Below are positions 1 through 11,150 of a stretch of DNA of 64,000 nucleotides, piece after piece (position 1 is the first letter of the stretch; the number at the start of each line of letters is the position of its first letter). The notes beneath the pieces are model-generated. The model searched no databases. It saw only the letters and a list, made by a program, of their open reading frames with translations, and was not told the DNA's origin. The stretch lies in assembly GCA_019279435.1 (NCBI GenBank), contig JAAALK010000080.1:29170778-29234777 (forward strand), read 5' to 3'. Source of the stretch: Zizania palustris. Taxonomy: Eukaryota; Streptophyta; Magnoliopsida; Poales; Poaceae. Both the position numbers and the translations under genes were made by a program.

Positions 1-282
1 ATAGAAGTAGACAATAAGAGAGTAGCTAAAGCCTACAATAAGAAGGTTAAACCAAAATCATTTCAAATAGGAGACTTGGTATGGAAAACGATTTTGCCTT
101 TAGGCACGAAGAGTCCCAAATTTGGCAAATGGTCACCTAGTTGGGAAGGTCCTTTTAAGATAGCCGAAATCGCTCTCGGCAACGCATACGTGTTGGAATC
201 CCTACAGGGAGAGCGGTTTCGAAGAGCTTTGAATGGTAGATACTTGAAAAGGCATTTCCCAAGTGTGTGGCAAACATCATAA
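1..282 (+). CDS. Ty3/gypsy polyprotein, integrase C-terminal end (partial)
   Basis: The reading frame is open from the first base of the window to a stop at 280-282, giving 93 residues. It shows the GDLVWK start of the integrase C-terminal domain followed by FGKWSPSWEGPFKI, which is typical of Ty3/gypsy integrases, probably of the Tat lineage. The integrase would bind and insert retrotransposon cDNA. The rest of gag-pol lies upstream of the window. An 86-bp gap then leads through a purine tract to the 3' LTR, which is the expected order for a plus-strand element. The frame has no breaks here. Family level is firm; lineage is inferred from the motif only. Confidence 0.85.
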   Translation: MEVDNKRVAKAYNKKVKPKSFQIGDLVWKTILPLGTKSPKFGKWSPSWEGPFKIAEIALGNAYVLESLQGERFRRALNGRYLKRHFPSVWQTS

Positions 283-787
283 AAGCGTCGAAAAGCCGAT
301 ATGGATGATATAGTCTTCAGCTCGTTGTGCTTTTAGTTCACTAGTTCACTAAAAGGCAGAGGGGCATGTGTTGATAGCAAAAATGGCAGTAATGGCTAGA
401 TCATCAAAATATCAATTTTTGGTGATTTGGGTCGAAAGTACACATGTCCAGGGTTTGTCTAAAGCCCTACAGGGTCAAAGTCCATTAATCTATGGGCTCC
501 GAAAGCCTCTAGCCAGCCCATGGGCTTCGGCTAGGAAGCCTTCGGAGGCCCATGCTGCCGAAGCTTCAGAAGCCTTCGGATGCCCATGCTGTTGAAGCTT
601 CAGCCCGAGGAGCAAGCCTTGACGGGCCTGGCTGAAGCCCACGCTACCGAAGCTTCGGCCCGAAGAGCAGACCTCGACGGGCCTGGCCTAAGCCCACCTC
701 AGCAGAGATAGAGTTGTACGTGTTTCCAGCTCAATCTCTATCTCTATCTGGCCAGACTAATATCAGATTAGATTAGAAATTAACCCC

Positions 788-798
788 CTATAAATAGA
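788..798 (+). promoter_or_regulatory. TATA box of the gypsy LTR
   Basis: CTATAAATAGA matches the plant TATA consensus and lies inside the LTR, where the retroelement promoter is expected. The actual transcription start is not visible. Confidence 0.6.
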
Positions 799-1214
799 GA
801 GGCATGGCCGGCATGGAGACCCCCCAACTCAAACCAAACCAAAGCCCATACTTTCATTGCATTTACTTTACCTTTATTTTCCTGTACCTCTTCGCGGGTT
901 TGCCTGGAAGCCCTCCGTCGGCCACTACGGAACAGTGGTAATCCTTGTTACTTAGCCTGTGAAGTATCCGTTAATCTACGTAATAGATTGCTATCGCCTT
1001 GTTACTTCGCCTGTGAAGAATCCGCTAATATATGTAATAGATTGCTACCTTCGCTACTAGTGCAACACTTAGCAAAATTTGGTCCTCGGGCCGAATTGGT
1101 ACTTCGCACTCTTCTGTTGCAGGCTCGCATGTTCGGAGCCACTCCGTCGGAGGTGTCCGGAGCTGAGAGATCGGTTTCGGAGGTCCTTAGGACACCCTTC
1201 GGCGATACCGTAGG

Positions 1215-1318
1215 CTTCGGCAACAGGCTTCGCTAGCATACTTCGGCAACAGGCTTCGCTAGCATACTTCGGCAACAGGCTTCGCCAGCATACTTCATCG
1301 CAACAGGCTTCGCCACGA
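1215..1318 (+). repeat. 26-bp tandem array in gypsy LTR
   Basis: Three consecutive 26-bp units (CTTCGGCAACAGGCTTCGCT plus AGCATA) start at 1215, 1241 and 1267. A fourth, altered unit starts at 1293. The units differ by single bases. Confidence 0.85.
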
Positions 1319-1788
1319 CCATACTCCGCACCAGAAGAAGTTGCACTCGCACGCGGCCCTCGCGTCACTATTTCGTAGTTTGTTGCATCGGAGATCACAC
1401 GCCGAACCCCGCCATTCGGAGGTCATCACTGCGTTCAGATCCGTTCGGAGTTCATCTTCGGCCGGATCAGTCTGAATGCCGAAGCACCCTTCGGCGGAGT
1501 ACTTCACACCAGACGCCGAAGGTACCCTTCGGTGACCCCTTCACAACAGACTTCGAACCAGGCGGGGCTCCGACTGGTTCGTTGATTTTATTCTGTTAAT
1601 CTATTTCTTTCGGCTAATTGGATTATTTTGTGTAATCTGGTTGCCTGGCGACTCCACCCCCTTATCACTATTAAGGGTAGTCGGAACGCGACGTCAGTGC
1701 CACGTCACGCTTAGGTTTGTCCCTAAGTATCCGTGCACTTTTGGATCATCGAACTGACCCAAGTGCGGGGCACGTTTTTGTGTCAACA

Positions 1789-2254
1789 GAAACCAACCCT
1801 TGGTTTCTCACATATAACCATTAAACAACCTTGGGATATAATATTCATGCCGCATAGGCCATGTTAATTACATTCATGCATCTCATACATTTTGCAAGGC
1901 TATACCAGTCACAACATCAGAACTTCTGACTATAAAATTGCTCTATGTATCAAATTAATTCAAGATCGGAGCTTCCAATCCAGCGTAAGAACTTTCAATT
2001 GAATTAAATCGAGATTTGAACTTCCGATCCAACATCAGAACATTTGATTGCAAAATTTCTCTCTGTACCAAATTAAATTTAGATCGGAACTTCCAATCCA
2101 ATATTAGATATTTTGGTCTGCCGAAACTTCTGACTCTTCGGAACATCCGAAAGTTTGACGATCAGAAAAATAGATCTAATATATTTGCACCATGTATCTC
2201 CATACGTGATCGATCCAAATCGAATACTATGCACGTAGTATCTGATACCACTAT
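1789..2254 (-). other. Remnant of copia internal leader
   Basis: There is no believable coding frame. The stretch repeats GGAACTTCCGATC-like words also present in the adjacent LTR. At 2241-2250 it carries TCTGATACCA, the reverse of the TGGTATCAGA primer-binding motif used with initiator tRNA-Met. It is best read as the leader of a minus-strand copia element, cut off at 1788 by the gypsy insertion. This is inferred from a short motif. Confidence 0.45.
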
Positions 2255-2750
2255 TGGGATATGGGGAAGCTACGATAGTTGACAATTTTAAATTTCAACC
2301 ACTTAGCCTAGGAACCATGCATGCGAGGGATCATGAATCATTACCTTCTAACGCGAGATGCGCTAGGTGCAGCGGAAGAAGTTGTTGAGGAAGCGCGTCC
2401 TCACTCAACCTCGCCTTGCTCTGCCCATTCGCCGGTGATCCAATTGATGAAGTCCTACGATCTCCACGTCGGCGTGCTAGCACCGATTATGAGATTCGGG
2501 GAGAGAATCTGATCTCAACTCTTTGAGATCTAGAGAGGGAGAAGAGAGGTGTGGTGGCTAGGGTTTTAGAAATGAGACCAACAACCCATAACCTCCCTAT
2601 TCCTCCTTTTATATATAGTCCTAGGGCTTGGGCCTTTAATCATAATTAAATCTCAATAGATCTAATATGTTTTGTCCTATTTGGAACTTCTGATCTAGAC
2701 TCTTGGTTTCTAAATTAGAATTAATCGGAACTTCCGATCAGCTCTAGAAA
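2255..2750 (-). repeat. Degenerate copia 5' LTR
   Basis: Read on the minus strand, an LTR would end CCCA at 2255, immediately before the primer-binding motif. A minus-strand TATA box (TATATATAAAAG) lies near 2607-2618. The outer boundary near 2750 is a guess, since no matching terminus was seen. Confidence 0.45.
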
Positions 2751-3138
2751 ATTGAAAATCTGCTCCATATCTTAGTACTTCTAAACAACTATAGATGTCG
2801 GAACTTTCAATGCCAAATCAGAACTTTTGATACTTCTTGAACTTATAGAGTACTTGGGATGGTCGAAACATCTGATCCACCCAAAATTTTCTTGGGCACA
2901 ATTCCTTCACTGAGATCTTTCACCCATCCAAAGTTGTCATCGCTAGGTTTGGGAGGGACCCATTGGTTTGCTGGGACTCTGTGTGTCCAAGTTCAGGGCA
3001 TGATTTCACCATACGAGGCATACAGGTCGGGTCTAAATGGCATTGGGTTTAGGTTCGATATTAACCAACCCATACCCGACCCAACCTATTGACACCCCTA
3101 AACTTGACGCTAAATCTAAAAACTAGTAAGAAATCAAA
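2751..3138. other. Gene-free stretch with hAT-like fragment
   Basis: No gene is visible. The sequence around 3025-3095 (CCCATACCCGACCCAACC, then TTGACACCCCT) resembles the terminal part of small grass hAT elements read in reverse. No partner terminus was found, so it is only a fragment. Confidence 0.3.
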
Positions 3139-3528
3139 TTGAAAGGTTATGGTATGCTTGCAACTAAAATTGATCATGCTAAAATTAAGAATCATGATGT
3201 GTGTTATGCTTTTATTTGCAAGAATGCTCCATTTTCTCTTAATGATAAAGCTTATATTTTGCCTCCTACTATCACTAAGTATTTATCTCATGTTGATCTA
3301 AATGAATATAAACTTGACAAACCTCCTAAGTTTTGGGTTAGTCCCACCTTTAACATTACAAAATTGAAATCATTCATGGGAGAAAAATATGAGTTTGAGT
3401 CAAGGATGACTCCAATTCAAAAGGAGGAGGAGGATGAATACACCACTTTTATGGATACACATGATGCTCCTTAGGTGGCTATGCAAGGTCCTATCACTAG
3501 AGCTCGAGTACGATACTTAAATCTATAA
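3139..3528 (+). pseudogene. Degenerate Ty3/gypsy integrase C-terminus
   Basis: The frame starting at 3139 encodes a C-terminal integrase region with FWVSPTFNITKLKSFMGE, then an acidic linker and, after an in-frame TAG at 3472-3474, the tail GPITRARVRYLNL ending at 3526-3528. Grass Ty3/gypsy polyproteins typically end with a VSPTFN-type segment and a GPITRARARQLN tail, so the match is clear. The internal stop and the loss of the upstream domains make this a dead remnant. It belongs to a different family from the gypsy element at the window start. The LTR that should follow it is the sequence interrupted by the LINE. Confidence 0.75.
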
Positions 3529-3587
3529 ATGAGCTCATTCTTAAGTACTTCTTTATGTAACATTAAGAATAGATTGCTACCTAATGA

Positions 3588-3613
3588 TAATAATATTATT
3601 ATTATTATTATTA
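3588..3613 (+). repeat. ATT microsatellite
   Basis: About eight tandem ATT/TAA-type triplets just downstream of the gypsy integrase remnant. Confidence 0.8.
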
Positions 3614-3619
3614 GAAAAT

Positions 3620-4124
3620 ATAGAGATGACTAAGATATACAAGGATACAAGCAAAGAAATAGAGAAGAACTCGCAAGGGAGTCCAAGTCAAGTTGAAAGG
3701 CCAATCTACTTTTAGCTCAAGTCCATCTCGGATTCCAAGAGCAACATGCACTAAAATCACCGCCTAGGACACATACGGACTCTGTTTTTGACGTTCCACA
3801 TATTATAGAAATCTAACTTTGGCACATTTCTAATGACATGAGTTTCATATTAAAATTCCTTCTAGATCAATAAGAATAGTTAAAACAAAATAGCATCTAG
3901 AATCTATCAACATATTGTTTTGTTGTCATGTTGAGCCTTTGGACCGGTTATCCAGTTGAACCTATTAGGGGTGCATCCATGACATGTATATAAGTTGTAG
4001 CTACAGTCATCTATAATTTCTTAGGTTTGTTTACATGTTGCTTTGATAGCTGCCACTTCACCGGCTTTTAAGTGAACCCTTATTCACATATTCCAATATA
4101 ATTTATGTTATTCAATTCACTGGC
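3620..4124 (+). repeat. Gypsy LTR, left part (interrupted)
   Basis: Sequence after the integrase tail with an LTR-like layout, including a TATA-like CATGTATATAAGTTG near 3976-3990. It stops at the LINE target site (TCAATTCACTGGC, 4112-4124) and appears to resume at 10702. The right side continues with AAGGAGTTGAGTAGCC, which I associate with 3' parts of grass gypsy LTRs. The exact left boundary was not located. Confidence 0.5.
4112..4124. repeat. LINE target-site duplication, left
   Basis: TCAATTCACTGGC occurs here and again at 10702-10714, directly after the A tail of the LINE. It is 13 bp and identical. Confidence 0.85.
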
Positions 4125-4596
4125 GAACAGTGAAATTTTATGGTACTTAGGTATCAACTCGAGATATTACGATCTCGGAATGATCCAATCCACTTCCGTG
4201 TGGCGTCTGCGTCTCCTTCCTCAAGTCCGGCCGGCGAATCAGATGAGACAAACGTCTCCACTCTCTACTCCATCGACCGGCCGATGGGTAACCACATATG
4301 CTAGTTTACATAGTTTATAGTTTATACATGTAGACGTCGGGGTAGAGTTTACAATGGAAACCTCTGGATTTGTGAAGCGAGCTAGGCCTTTGTTGGCTTC
4401 TTGGAGGCCCGTTGCTCTGGGTGCATTTAGCCTTGGTGACGATGGCCCGGGACGATAGGTTCGGCTAGGAGATTTTAGCGTTCCCCCGTCGGTTCCTATC
4501 CATAGCGGCGGGGCTCTCATTCCTTGGCTGATTGGCTCATCTTCCTCCCTGTTCTCGGATAAGCTCTCTCATCTTTGTTCCCCTCTGGTTCAAGTT
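4125..4596 (+). other. LINE 5' leader
   Basis: Starts immediately after the target duplication and precedes the first ORF1-like frame. No coding function is visible. It probably holds the internal promoter, which is an inference from LINE biology only. Confidence 0.5.
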
Positions 4597-6797
4597 TTGG
4601 AGGTGGTGTGGCCGAGATTAGGGGTTGGTGGCGGAGGTTCTTCGCCTCCTTTGGCCGGGACTCGCAGCTTCGCTCAAGTGGTGTCTTCTCGGCCGATGGC
4701 GGACTGGGGTAACAGATCCTGGTGCCCTCGTCGTCCTCACCGCCCGTCAAACACTTGGAGGGTGGGGAGAGGTGTGGGGGGTGAGAACCGGGCTTCTTTT
4801 CGTCCGGTGAAACCCATCGACGTGGGAGGTGCCGCCGGCGTGGCGGATGGTTCTGGTAAAGTGGAGGAAAAGCAAAGATGCAGCCAAGAAACCTGTGTGC
4901 ACTGATTTAGCGTCAACCTGGGAGGAGGCTGCTGCTCAAGTTGTCTCAGGAGAAAAAAATGGAAATGCCTACTAAGGTAATCTCTGAATAATCTGCTGAT
5001 AGAGAAGATGTGTCTCGAGAAGGAGGGGTTAGGGGTGCTCAAGGGAAGGTTATTTGCTTTGCGCTGCAAAAGTGGTGGTCATATAGCTAAGGATTGTAAA
5101 GTTGCTTTGTACTGCTTGTTGTGTGGGAAGCATTCTCATCGCACTGTTGATTGTTTTTTGGATAAACAACCAAAACTGGTAGCTAAGTTGGTAGGGTGTG
5201 GAGCCGATGGTTTAGGATGCATTTTCATCCAGAATGCTAAAGATCCATTTAACAAGGATCATGTGAATCCTATGGCTTTAATTTCTGTGGAAGATGGGAA
5301 ACAGCTAACTGAGAAGCAGATTGACGATGGGTTCCTTCAACAATTTAAGTGGAATTGGGTTTGGAGATCTAAGGATATGGGGAATGGGACTTTTCAGATT
5401 AGATTTCCTTCAAAAATGAGACTAGAGGAGATCTCAAATTTTGAGGAGTTCACTCTGAAAGGTACTAATGTCAGGGTTAAGGTTAGAGCTTGGACTCAGG
5501 AAGCTATGGCCTCAGGTAAATTGCATGAGGTGTGGGTAGTTGTGAGTAGTTTGCCTGATTCGATGAAGAGTTATCTTGCCTTGTGTGAAGTTGGTTCTAA
5601 CTTGGGTATTGTTCTTGATGTGGATATGGAGTCTGTTAGGAATAGGGATGTGATCCGAATTAAGGTGGGAATGATGAACACTTTTGTGCTACCTTTATCT
5701 TTGGTTCTAACCTCCCCCAATTTGTTGATGTATGAAGTGAAGTTCTCATTGGATGAAATGATCAAAGTGGGATGGTTTAGTTCTAGGGATAAAGGGAAGA
5801 GACAATTGGATGTTGCTGGGGGGTCAACCGGATGAAGTTGCTAACTCTCCTATTAAGAAAAGAAATATGGGCAAGAGTAGTGTTTTCCCTAGGACCCTGA
5901 ATGATGTTGATAATGTGACTGGGGATAAGGCTGATGGTAGTTAGAGGAAAGGGGATGTTGTTGAACACTCTGAGTTTCAAAAAAATACAAGAGATGATGA
6001 GGTTTTGACTGAAAAACTGTAAGTTGAAGAAATTGCTCATTTTGAGTCTGGGCTCCATCATGCTGTTGGGATAGTGGATGACCTACTTTGTGATGAAAAT
6101 ATGCCTGCTGCTAGTCTCCACAGTACTTTGGCTTCCTGTGATGAGAAAGATGACAAGGCTGGAAATGAGAACAATTCTAGTGATGATGGGGGCATCTACA
6201 TATCATTGATAGCGAGGAATATATTGACTCCCAGGATTCAGTAGACTTTGCTGCACGGGTGGGGATTGTGTTGCCAGATAAAGAGAAGGATCAAGAGGAA
6301 GAAGATAGGAGAAGGTGTGATAGACTTAAAAACAAAGAAGAGAGATCTATATTGGAGCTGGCTACTTCGCGGAAAGAAGCTCAGAATGCCTTTGTTGATA
6401 AAGGTATGCTTATACCTTCTTTATACATGATGATAATGTTTCTTTGATTCAAATGTCGAGTATTTTGGGAATTTCCTTGGAATGTTCTGTTGATCAAATT
6501 GATCAGAACATAGAGTTGATGAAGGATCTTGAGAGGGCGCTTTTGGAGATGTTTTTAGCTAATAATAACAATGTTGACAAAAGTGATGTCGATGTTGACA
6601 ATGAGATGAATGTTCTGAATAGTTTAGATGAATCTGTTTGTGATGAGGGGGGTAATGAGGCCTAGTCTAATTCGGATAGGGTCCTGGAGCAAGTGATGTC
6701 AAAGGGGAAAAGAGGTGTGGGAAATAAAAAAGGATACCTTAGTATTACTAAGGTTACTCCTAAAAAGAAAATAATGAAAAAGAGTAAAAAAGATTGA
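4597..6797 (+). pseudogene. LINE ORF1 (nucleic-acid-binding protein), broken
   Basis: ORF1 proteins coat LINE RNA. A frame at 4597-4905 contains SFAQVV, a common start region of grass LINE ORF1. The main frame at 5008-5835 carries a clear second zinc knuckle CLLCGKHSHRTVDC (its residues 36-49). Then follows a DUF4283-like region with FQIRFPSKMRLEEI and LHEVWVVVSSLP. The knuckle-before-DUF4283 order is familiar from grass LINEs. The first knuckle is broken by one extra base near 5061, the frame changes again at the G run 5817-5822, and an acidic C-terminal tail survives in another frame at 6444-6665. Several stops follow. Inactive. Confidence 0.8.
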
Positions 6798-6798
6798 A

Positions 6799-9700
6799 AT
6801 GAAAGGTTTGATATGGAACATTAGAGGAATGGGGAGTATTGAAAAAATAAAACATCTTTTGGATGTTTGTAAGAAAAATAAGGTTGATTTTATAGGCATT
6901 CAGGAAACTATGAGGGGGAATTTTCCCCTAGGTTGCTCTCTACTCTTAGTGGAGGGAGAAATTTTTGGTGGAAATGGTCGAGGCTAGTGGGAGGTCAGGA
7001 GGGATCTTGGTGGGTGTGAATCTAGATATTATGAAGGTGTTGAATTTTGAGATTGGTCAATTTTTTCTGAAGGTTACTATAGGAAATGTGATTGATAAGA
7101 AGGTTTGGAGTTTAGTGGTGCTTTATGGTGCTGCCCAGAATTCTTTGAAGGAGCATTTTTTGGTTGAATTTGCTGGAGTTTGTAATAAATGTTGTGAACC
7201 AACTTTGTTTGGTGGTGATTTCAACATTCTCAGAAAAGAGAAAGAGAAGAATAAAAAAGGAGGTTATACTAAATGGAGCATATTGTTTAATGCCATTATT
7301 GAGACTAATAATTTGAGGGAATTATCCTTAGGAGGAAGAAAATTTACTTGGTGTAATAATCATGTGAACCCAACATTTGAGAAATTAGATAGGTTTCTGA
7401 TGACTATGGATTGGGATTTTTATTCCCCTTGGCTAAGGTGTCTCCTCTGGAGAGTTTTTTCTGATCATGTTCCTCTTTTGATTGATCTGGGAGGTGATGT
7501 TGAGAAATCCTCAATCTTCAGGTTTGAGAATGGTTGGTTTGTTAGGCCTAATTTAGGTAGGGTGGTCTCTGATGTGTGGAGGAATCCAGGTTTGTGGGTA
7601 ACCCTCTTGATAGATGGCAGGCTAAATTGGCTATGCTTAGAAAGGTTTTGAGGGGTTGGAATATCAATTGGGAGAGCTGCTATAAAAAAATAAAAGTGAG
7701 GTTCTTAAGAAAATAGATGATATTGATAAAAGAGGTGAAAATCATGGTTTTGATTGGAGTATGTTGAGAGAGAAGAAAGATCTTGAGTTAAAGCTGAAAT
7801 AATTAATGAAAGAAGACTATTTTAAATGGTTACAGAGAGGGAAGGATAAAGATTTGTTGGAGGGGCATAGTAATACTAAGTATTTTCATGCCAAGGCTAA
7901 TGGTAGGAGAAGAAAAAATTGGATTACTTCTTAAGAAACAATAACATTGAGATTTCTGGGCAAGATAGCTCCTTAATCATGTGACTGATTTTTACAAAGT
8001 GTTGTTTGGAGAAGGTGATAGAACTTGTATGAAAATTATAGATGAAGGGATGATTAAAATCAGGGAAGAGGATAAATTGGAGTTGCTACAACCCTTTTCT
8101 GAAAAGGAAGTCAGACATGTGGTTTTTAGTATGAAAATAATAAGACCCCTGGTCCTGATGGTTTCCCCATTGAGTTCTATAAATACTTTTGGGAGTTGGT
8201 GAAAAATGATTTGCTTGACATTTTTGATGATTTCTTTGTGAATAAAGCTGATGTTAGTAGAATCAATTGTGGTATGGTTACGTTAATCCCTAAGAATGAT
8301 CGTGCTGATCAAGTAAAAGATTTTAGACCGATTTGTTTGCTTAATGTGAGTTTTAAAATTCTAACAAAAGTCTTAATGAATCGTCTGGAGAAGAGTGTTA
8401 ACTATCTTATTTCTAAAACTCAGACTGCTTTCATTAAAAATAGGTTCATTCTTGATGGTGTAGTAGTTTTGCATGAGATTTTAAATTATCTTCATGTTAG
8501 GAAAGCCTCTGGAGTTCTGTTCAAAGTAGATTTTGAGAAAGCCTATGATAAGGTAAAATGGCCTTTTCTGTTTCAAATGCTTGAATCTAAAGGTTTTCCT
8601 CATAAGTGGAATGATTGGATCATGAAAGTTGTAATGGGTGGCAAAGTCTGTATCAGGCTCAATGATCAAGTGGGCTCGTATTTCAAAACTTGCAGGGGGC
8701 TGAGGCAAGGGGATCCTCTGTCCCCTTTGCTTTTTAATATTGCTGCTGATGCCTTATCTTTTTGATTAATAAGGCTATGCAAGGGGGTTTATTTCTGGTT
8801 TAGGGGGGATTTGATCCCTGGGGGAGTTTCAGTTCTTCACTATACGGATGATACGATTTTTCTGCTTCCTGATGATTTGAATCAGGCTAAACATTTGAAA
8901 TTTATTTTGTGCATGTTTGAACACATGTCTGGTTTGAAAATAAACTTTCATAAAAGTGAAGTGTTTTGTGTTGGCATGGATATTGGCAGGAGTAGATCTT
9001 TTAGCCAAGTCTTAACTTGTAAAATGAATGATTTGCCCATTAAATATTTAGGCTTGCCCATTAATAAAACTAGGATTTTAAATATGGATTGGAGGAACTG
9101 TGAAAATAAAGTGGAAAACAGACTGAGCTGTTGGAAAGGAAAACTTCTGGACATGGGGGATAAACTGATTTTGCTGAATTCCTGCCTTAGTAGTATTCCC
9201 CTCTATATGTTGTCCTTTTATGAATTGCCAAAAGGGGTAATGAAAAGAATTGATGCTTATAGGGCTAGGCTTCTTTGGCAGGAAGGGTATGGGGTTAAAA
9301 AATATCACTTGGAGAAATGGTCTGTAATTTGCAGGCCAAAGGATTTGGGGGCTTGGGTGTTTTGGACTTAAATGTGATGAATATGGCACTATTAGGAAAG
9401 TGGCTGTGGAAACTGGAAACTACAGAAGGTATCTGGCAGAATTTGTTGAAAAACAAATACGGAAGGGGTAAAACTTTGATCTAGATGGGTAGCAAGTTAG
9501 GTGATTCCCAGTTCTGGAAAGCCCTTATGAAGGTTAGCCCTTGTATAGGAGTTTCTGTCGGATGAAGATTGGAAATGGGAAAAATACTTCTTTTGGGGGT
9601 GATATTTGGATTGGCAATAAACCCTTAGCTGATCAATATCCTGATTTGTATCATACCTCCTTTTCCAAAAATGTTACGGGGTCTGATGTGTTTGAAAGCA

Positions 9701-10451
9701 ATTGGAATGTTTTGAGATTTAGAAGAGATTTGGTGGGTTCGCCTTTCCGTTCCTGGAGGAAGTTAAAATCTGTGTGCAGCAAAATAACGTTAAATGATTC
9801 AGTAGACTCAGTTTTTTGGACTTTATCCAAAAAAGGTGTTTTCAGTGTAAGTTCCTTTTACTTTGCCTTGAAAGCTCAGTCCTTGACTAAATCAAAAAAC
9901 GTTATCTGGGGTTTAAAGATTCCTTTGAAAGTTAAGATTTGTTTGTGGTTAGCTCGGAAGAACAAAATTTTGACTCGGGATAATCTGTTGAGAAGAGGCT
10001 AGAATGGTGAGATTAAGAAGTGTGTCTTTTGCTGCAGGGATGAGTCGGTTCAGCACTTATTTTTTGAGTGTGCTGTTGCTCGTTTCATTTGGAGAATGGT
10101 GTATACTTGTTTTAATATTGGCCCCTTCTCTAATATGGAGCATGTGTGGCAATTTTGGTTCAGGAAATTGGATAAAAACTCGAAATGTTTAGCTGGGGTT
10201 GGTGTGGCAGCTATTTTTGGAGTATATGGAAAAGCAGAAATGATGTCTGCTTTCGGGGCACAATATATATTGAACCATTGGTTTTTGTGAAGATGATATG
10301 TTTCTGGATATCGTCTTGGTCTAAATTGCAGAAATCGGGGGTAAGGAAAAAAGACCTGGAGCTAGGGGTGCGCCTGCTAGAACATCTAGCAAGTGAAATC
10401 TTCGCTCGGAAATATGGATGGACCTTCTCAGGGTGGCTGCGAAACCAGTGA
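6799..10451 (+). pseudogene. LINE ORF2 (endonuclease and reverse transcriptase), broken
   Basis: The AP endonuclease starts LIWNIRGMG and IGIQET at 6799-6987, shifts frame, and continues with SGGILVGV, LFGGDFNILR, FTWCNN, KLDRFL and SDHVPLLID (6965-7651). After a damaged linker, the reverse transcriptase shows ITLIP-type and FRPICLLNVSFK motifs, FKVDFEKAYDKV and GLRQGDPLSPLLF (8196-8765). The catalytic motif is YTDD at 8841-8852, where YADD is usual. A zf-RVT region with CVFCCRDESVQHLFFEC-type spacing ends near 10451. At least six frameshifts or stops separate these pieces, so no functional protein can be made. The orientation and order are nevertheless complete. Confidence 0.88.
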
Positions 10452-10693
10452 TCGAGGAATGTTGATCTGTTCTAGCGCTAATTGATGGTTTGTGGTTCTT
10501 CAAGAATTGGTAGTTGAGTTGATGGGGTTGACTCTCAAGTCTCCTTGTGAAAAGACGTTGTCTCGTATCTGGTGTGTGTTCTCGTTTTGTAATAAGTTTA
10601 GCAGATGATATTGTGTCGTCTTGTGGTTGGTTGTTGAACTTGTAGTTACATTTCTCTAATGGAAATGGGAGGGACGTATGTCCACTCTTTCTC

Positions 10694-10701
10694 AAAAAAA
10701 A
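10694..10701 (+). other. LINE A tail
   Basis: Eight adenines at the 3' end of the LINE, directly followed by the right copy of the 13-bp target duplication. Confidence 0.85.
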
Positions 10702-11150
10702 TCAATTCACTGGCAAGGAGTTGAGTAGCCTTCATGGTGAGGTCAATCAGGCTTTGCTTAGTTAATAACAAGAGGAGACGTAGTGATGTGATTGTAGGGG
10801 TTCGATCTCATGGATTGGAAGTCGAATCGTGTGTCTCATCTCTACCGATCATTATTAATCTTCTATCTGATGGAAGATCAGGTACCCTGGCCTCCATCAG
10901 ATTGGTTCTCTAGTTCAAACTAGCTAACTTTACCTTGCGATAGTGTTGTTCCATTTTCTATATGTACCCAACTAATGTTTTGGCCTCCATTTGTTTGGTA
11001 ATCTGACTGTGTCAATCTACAATAATATAAACCCACACGTTCTTAGATTGCCCTATCCAAAAAAGTGCTGAGAGCATTAGTGTAATTTCATAGATGTACT
11101 AAGCCTTGAATGAAATATATATTATGGTATAAGCTTATTACTATGTCATC
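10702..11150 (+). repeat. Gypsy LTR, right part, and unresolved sequence
   Basis: This continues the sequence interrupted by the LINE and begins with the right target duplication (10702-10714). The first 180 bases look like the 3' part of a gypsy LTR. From about 10895 to 11110 the sequence resembles 47085-47640 at low identity. No gene is visible. Confidence 0.45.

Larger units (their letters stand above)
369..1788 (+). repeat. 3' LTR of the Ty3/gypsy element
   Basis: A purine-rich tract (AAAAGGCAGAGGGG, 351-364) directly precedes a sequence that opens TGTTGA and closes TCAACA, a 6-bp inverted terminus. A TATA box (CTATAAATAGA) sits at 788-798. The LTR is crowded with CTTCGG and CCGAAG motifs and carries a short tandem array at 1215-1318. 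The matching 5' LTR is outside the window, so boundaries rest on the termini and the neighbouring polypurine tract. Confidence 0.8.
4125..10701 (+). mobile_element. L1-type LINE, essentially full length, inactive
   Basis: A 6.58 kb non-LTR retrotransposon bounded by a perfect 13-bp target duplication and ending in a short A tail (10694-10701). Order: 5' leader, ORF1 with zinc knuckles, then ORF2 with an AP-type endonuclease, a reverse transcriptase and a C-terminal zf-RVT region. This is the usual layout of plant L1 elements, which copy themselves by target-primed reverse transcription. Both ORFs are broken by frameshifts and stops, so the copy is inactive. It inserted into a gypsy LTR, so it is younger than that LTR. 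Confidence 0.9.
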
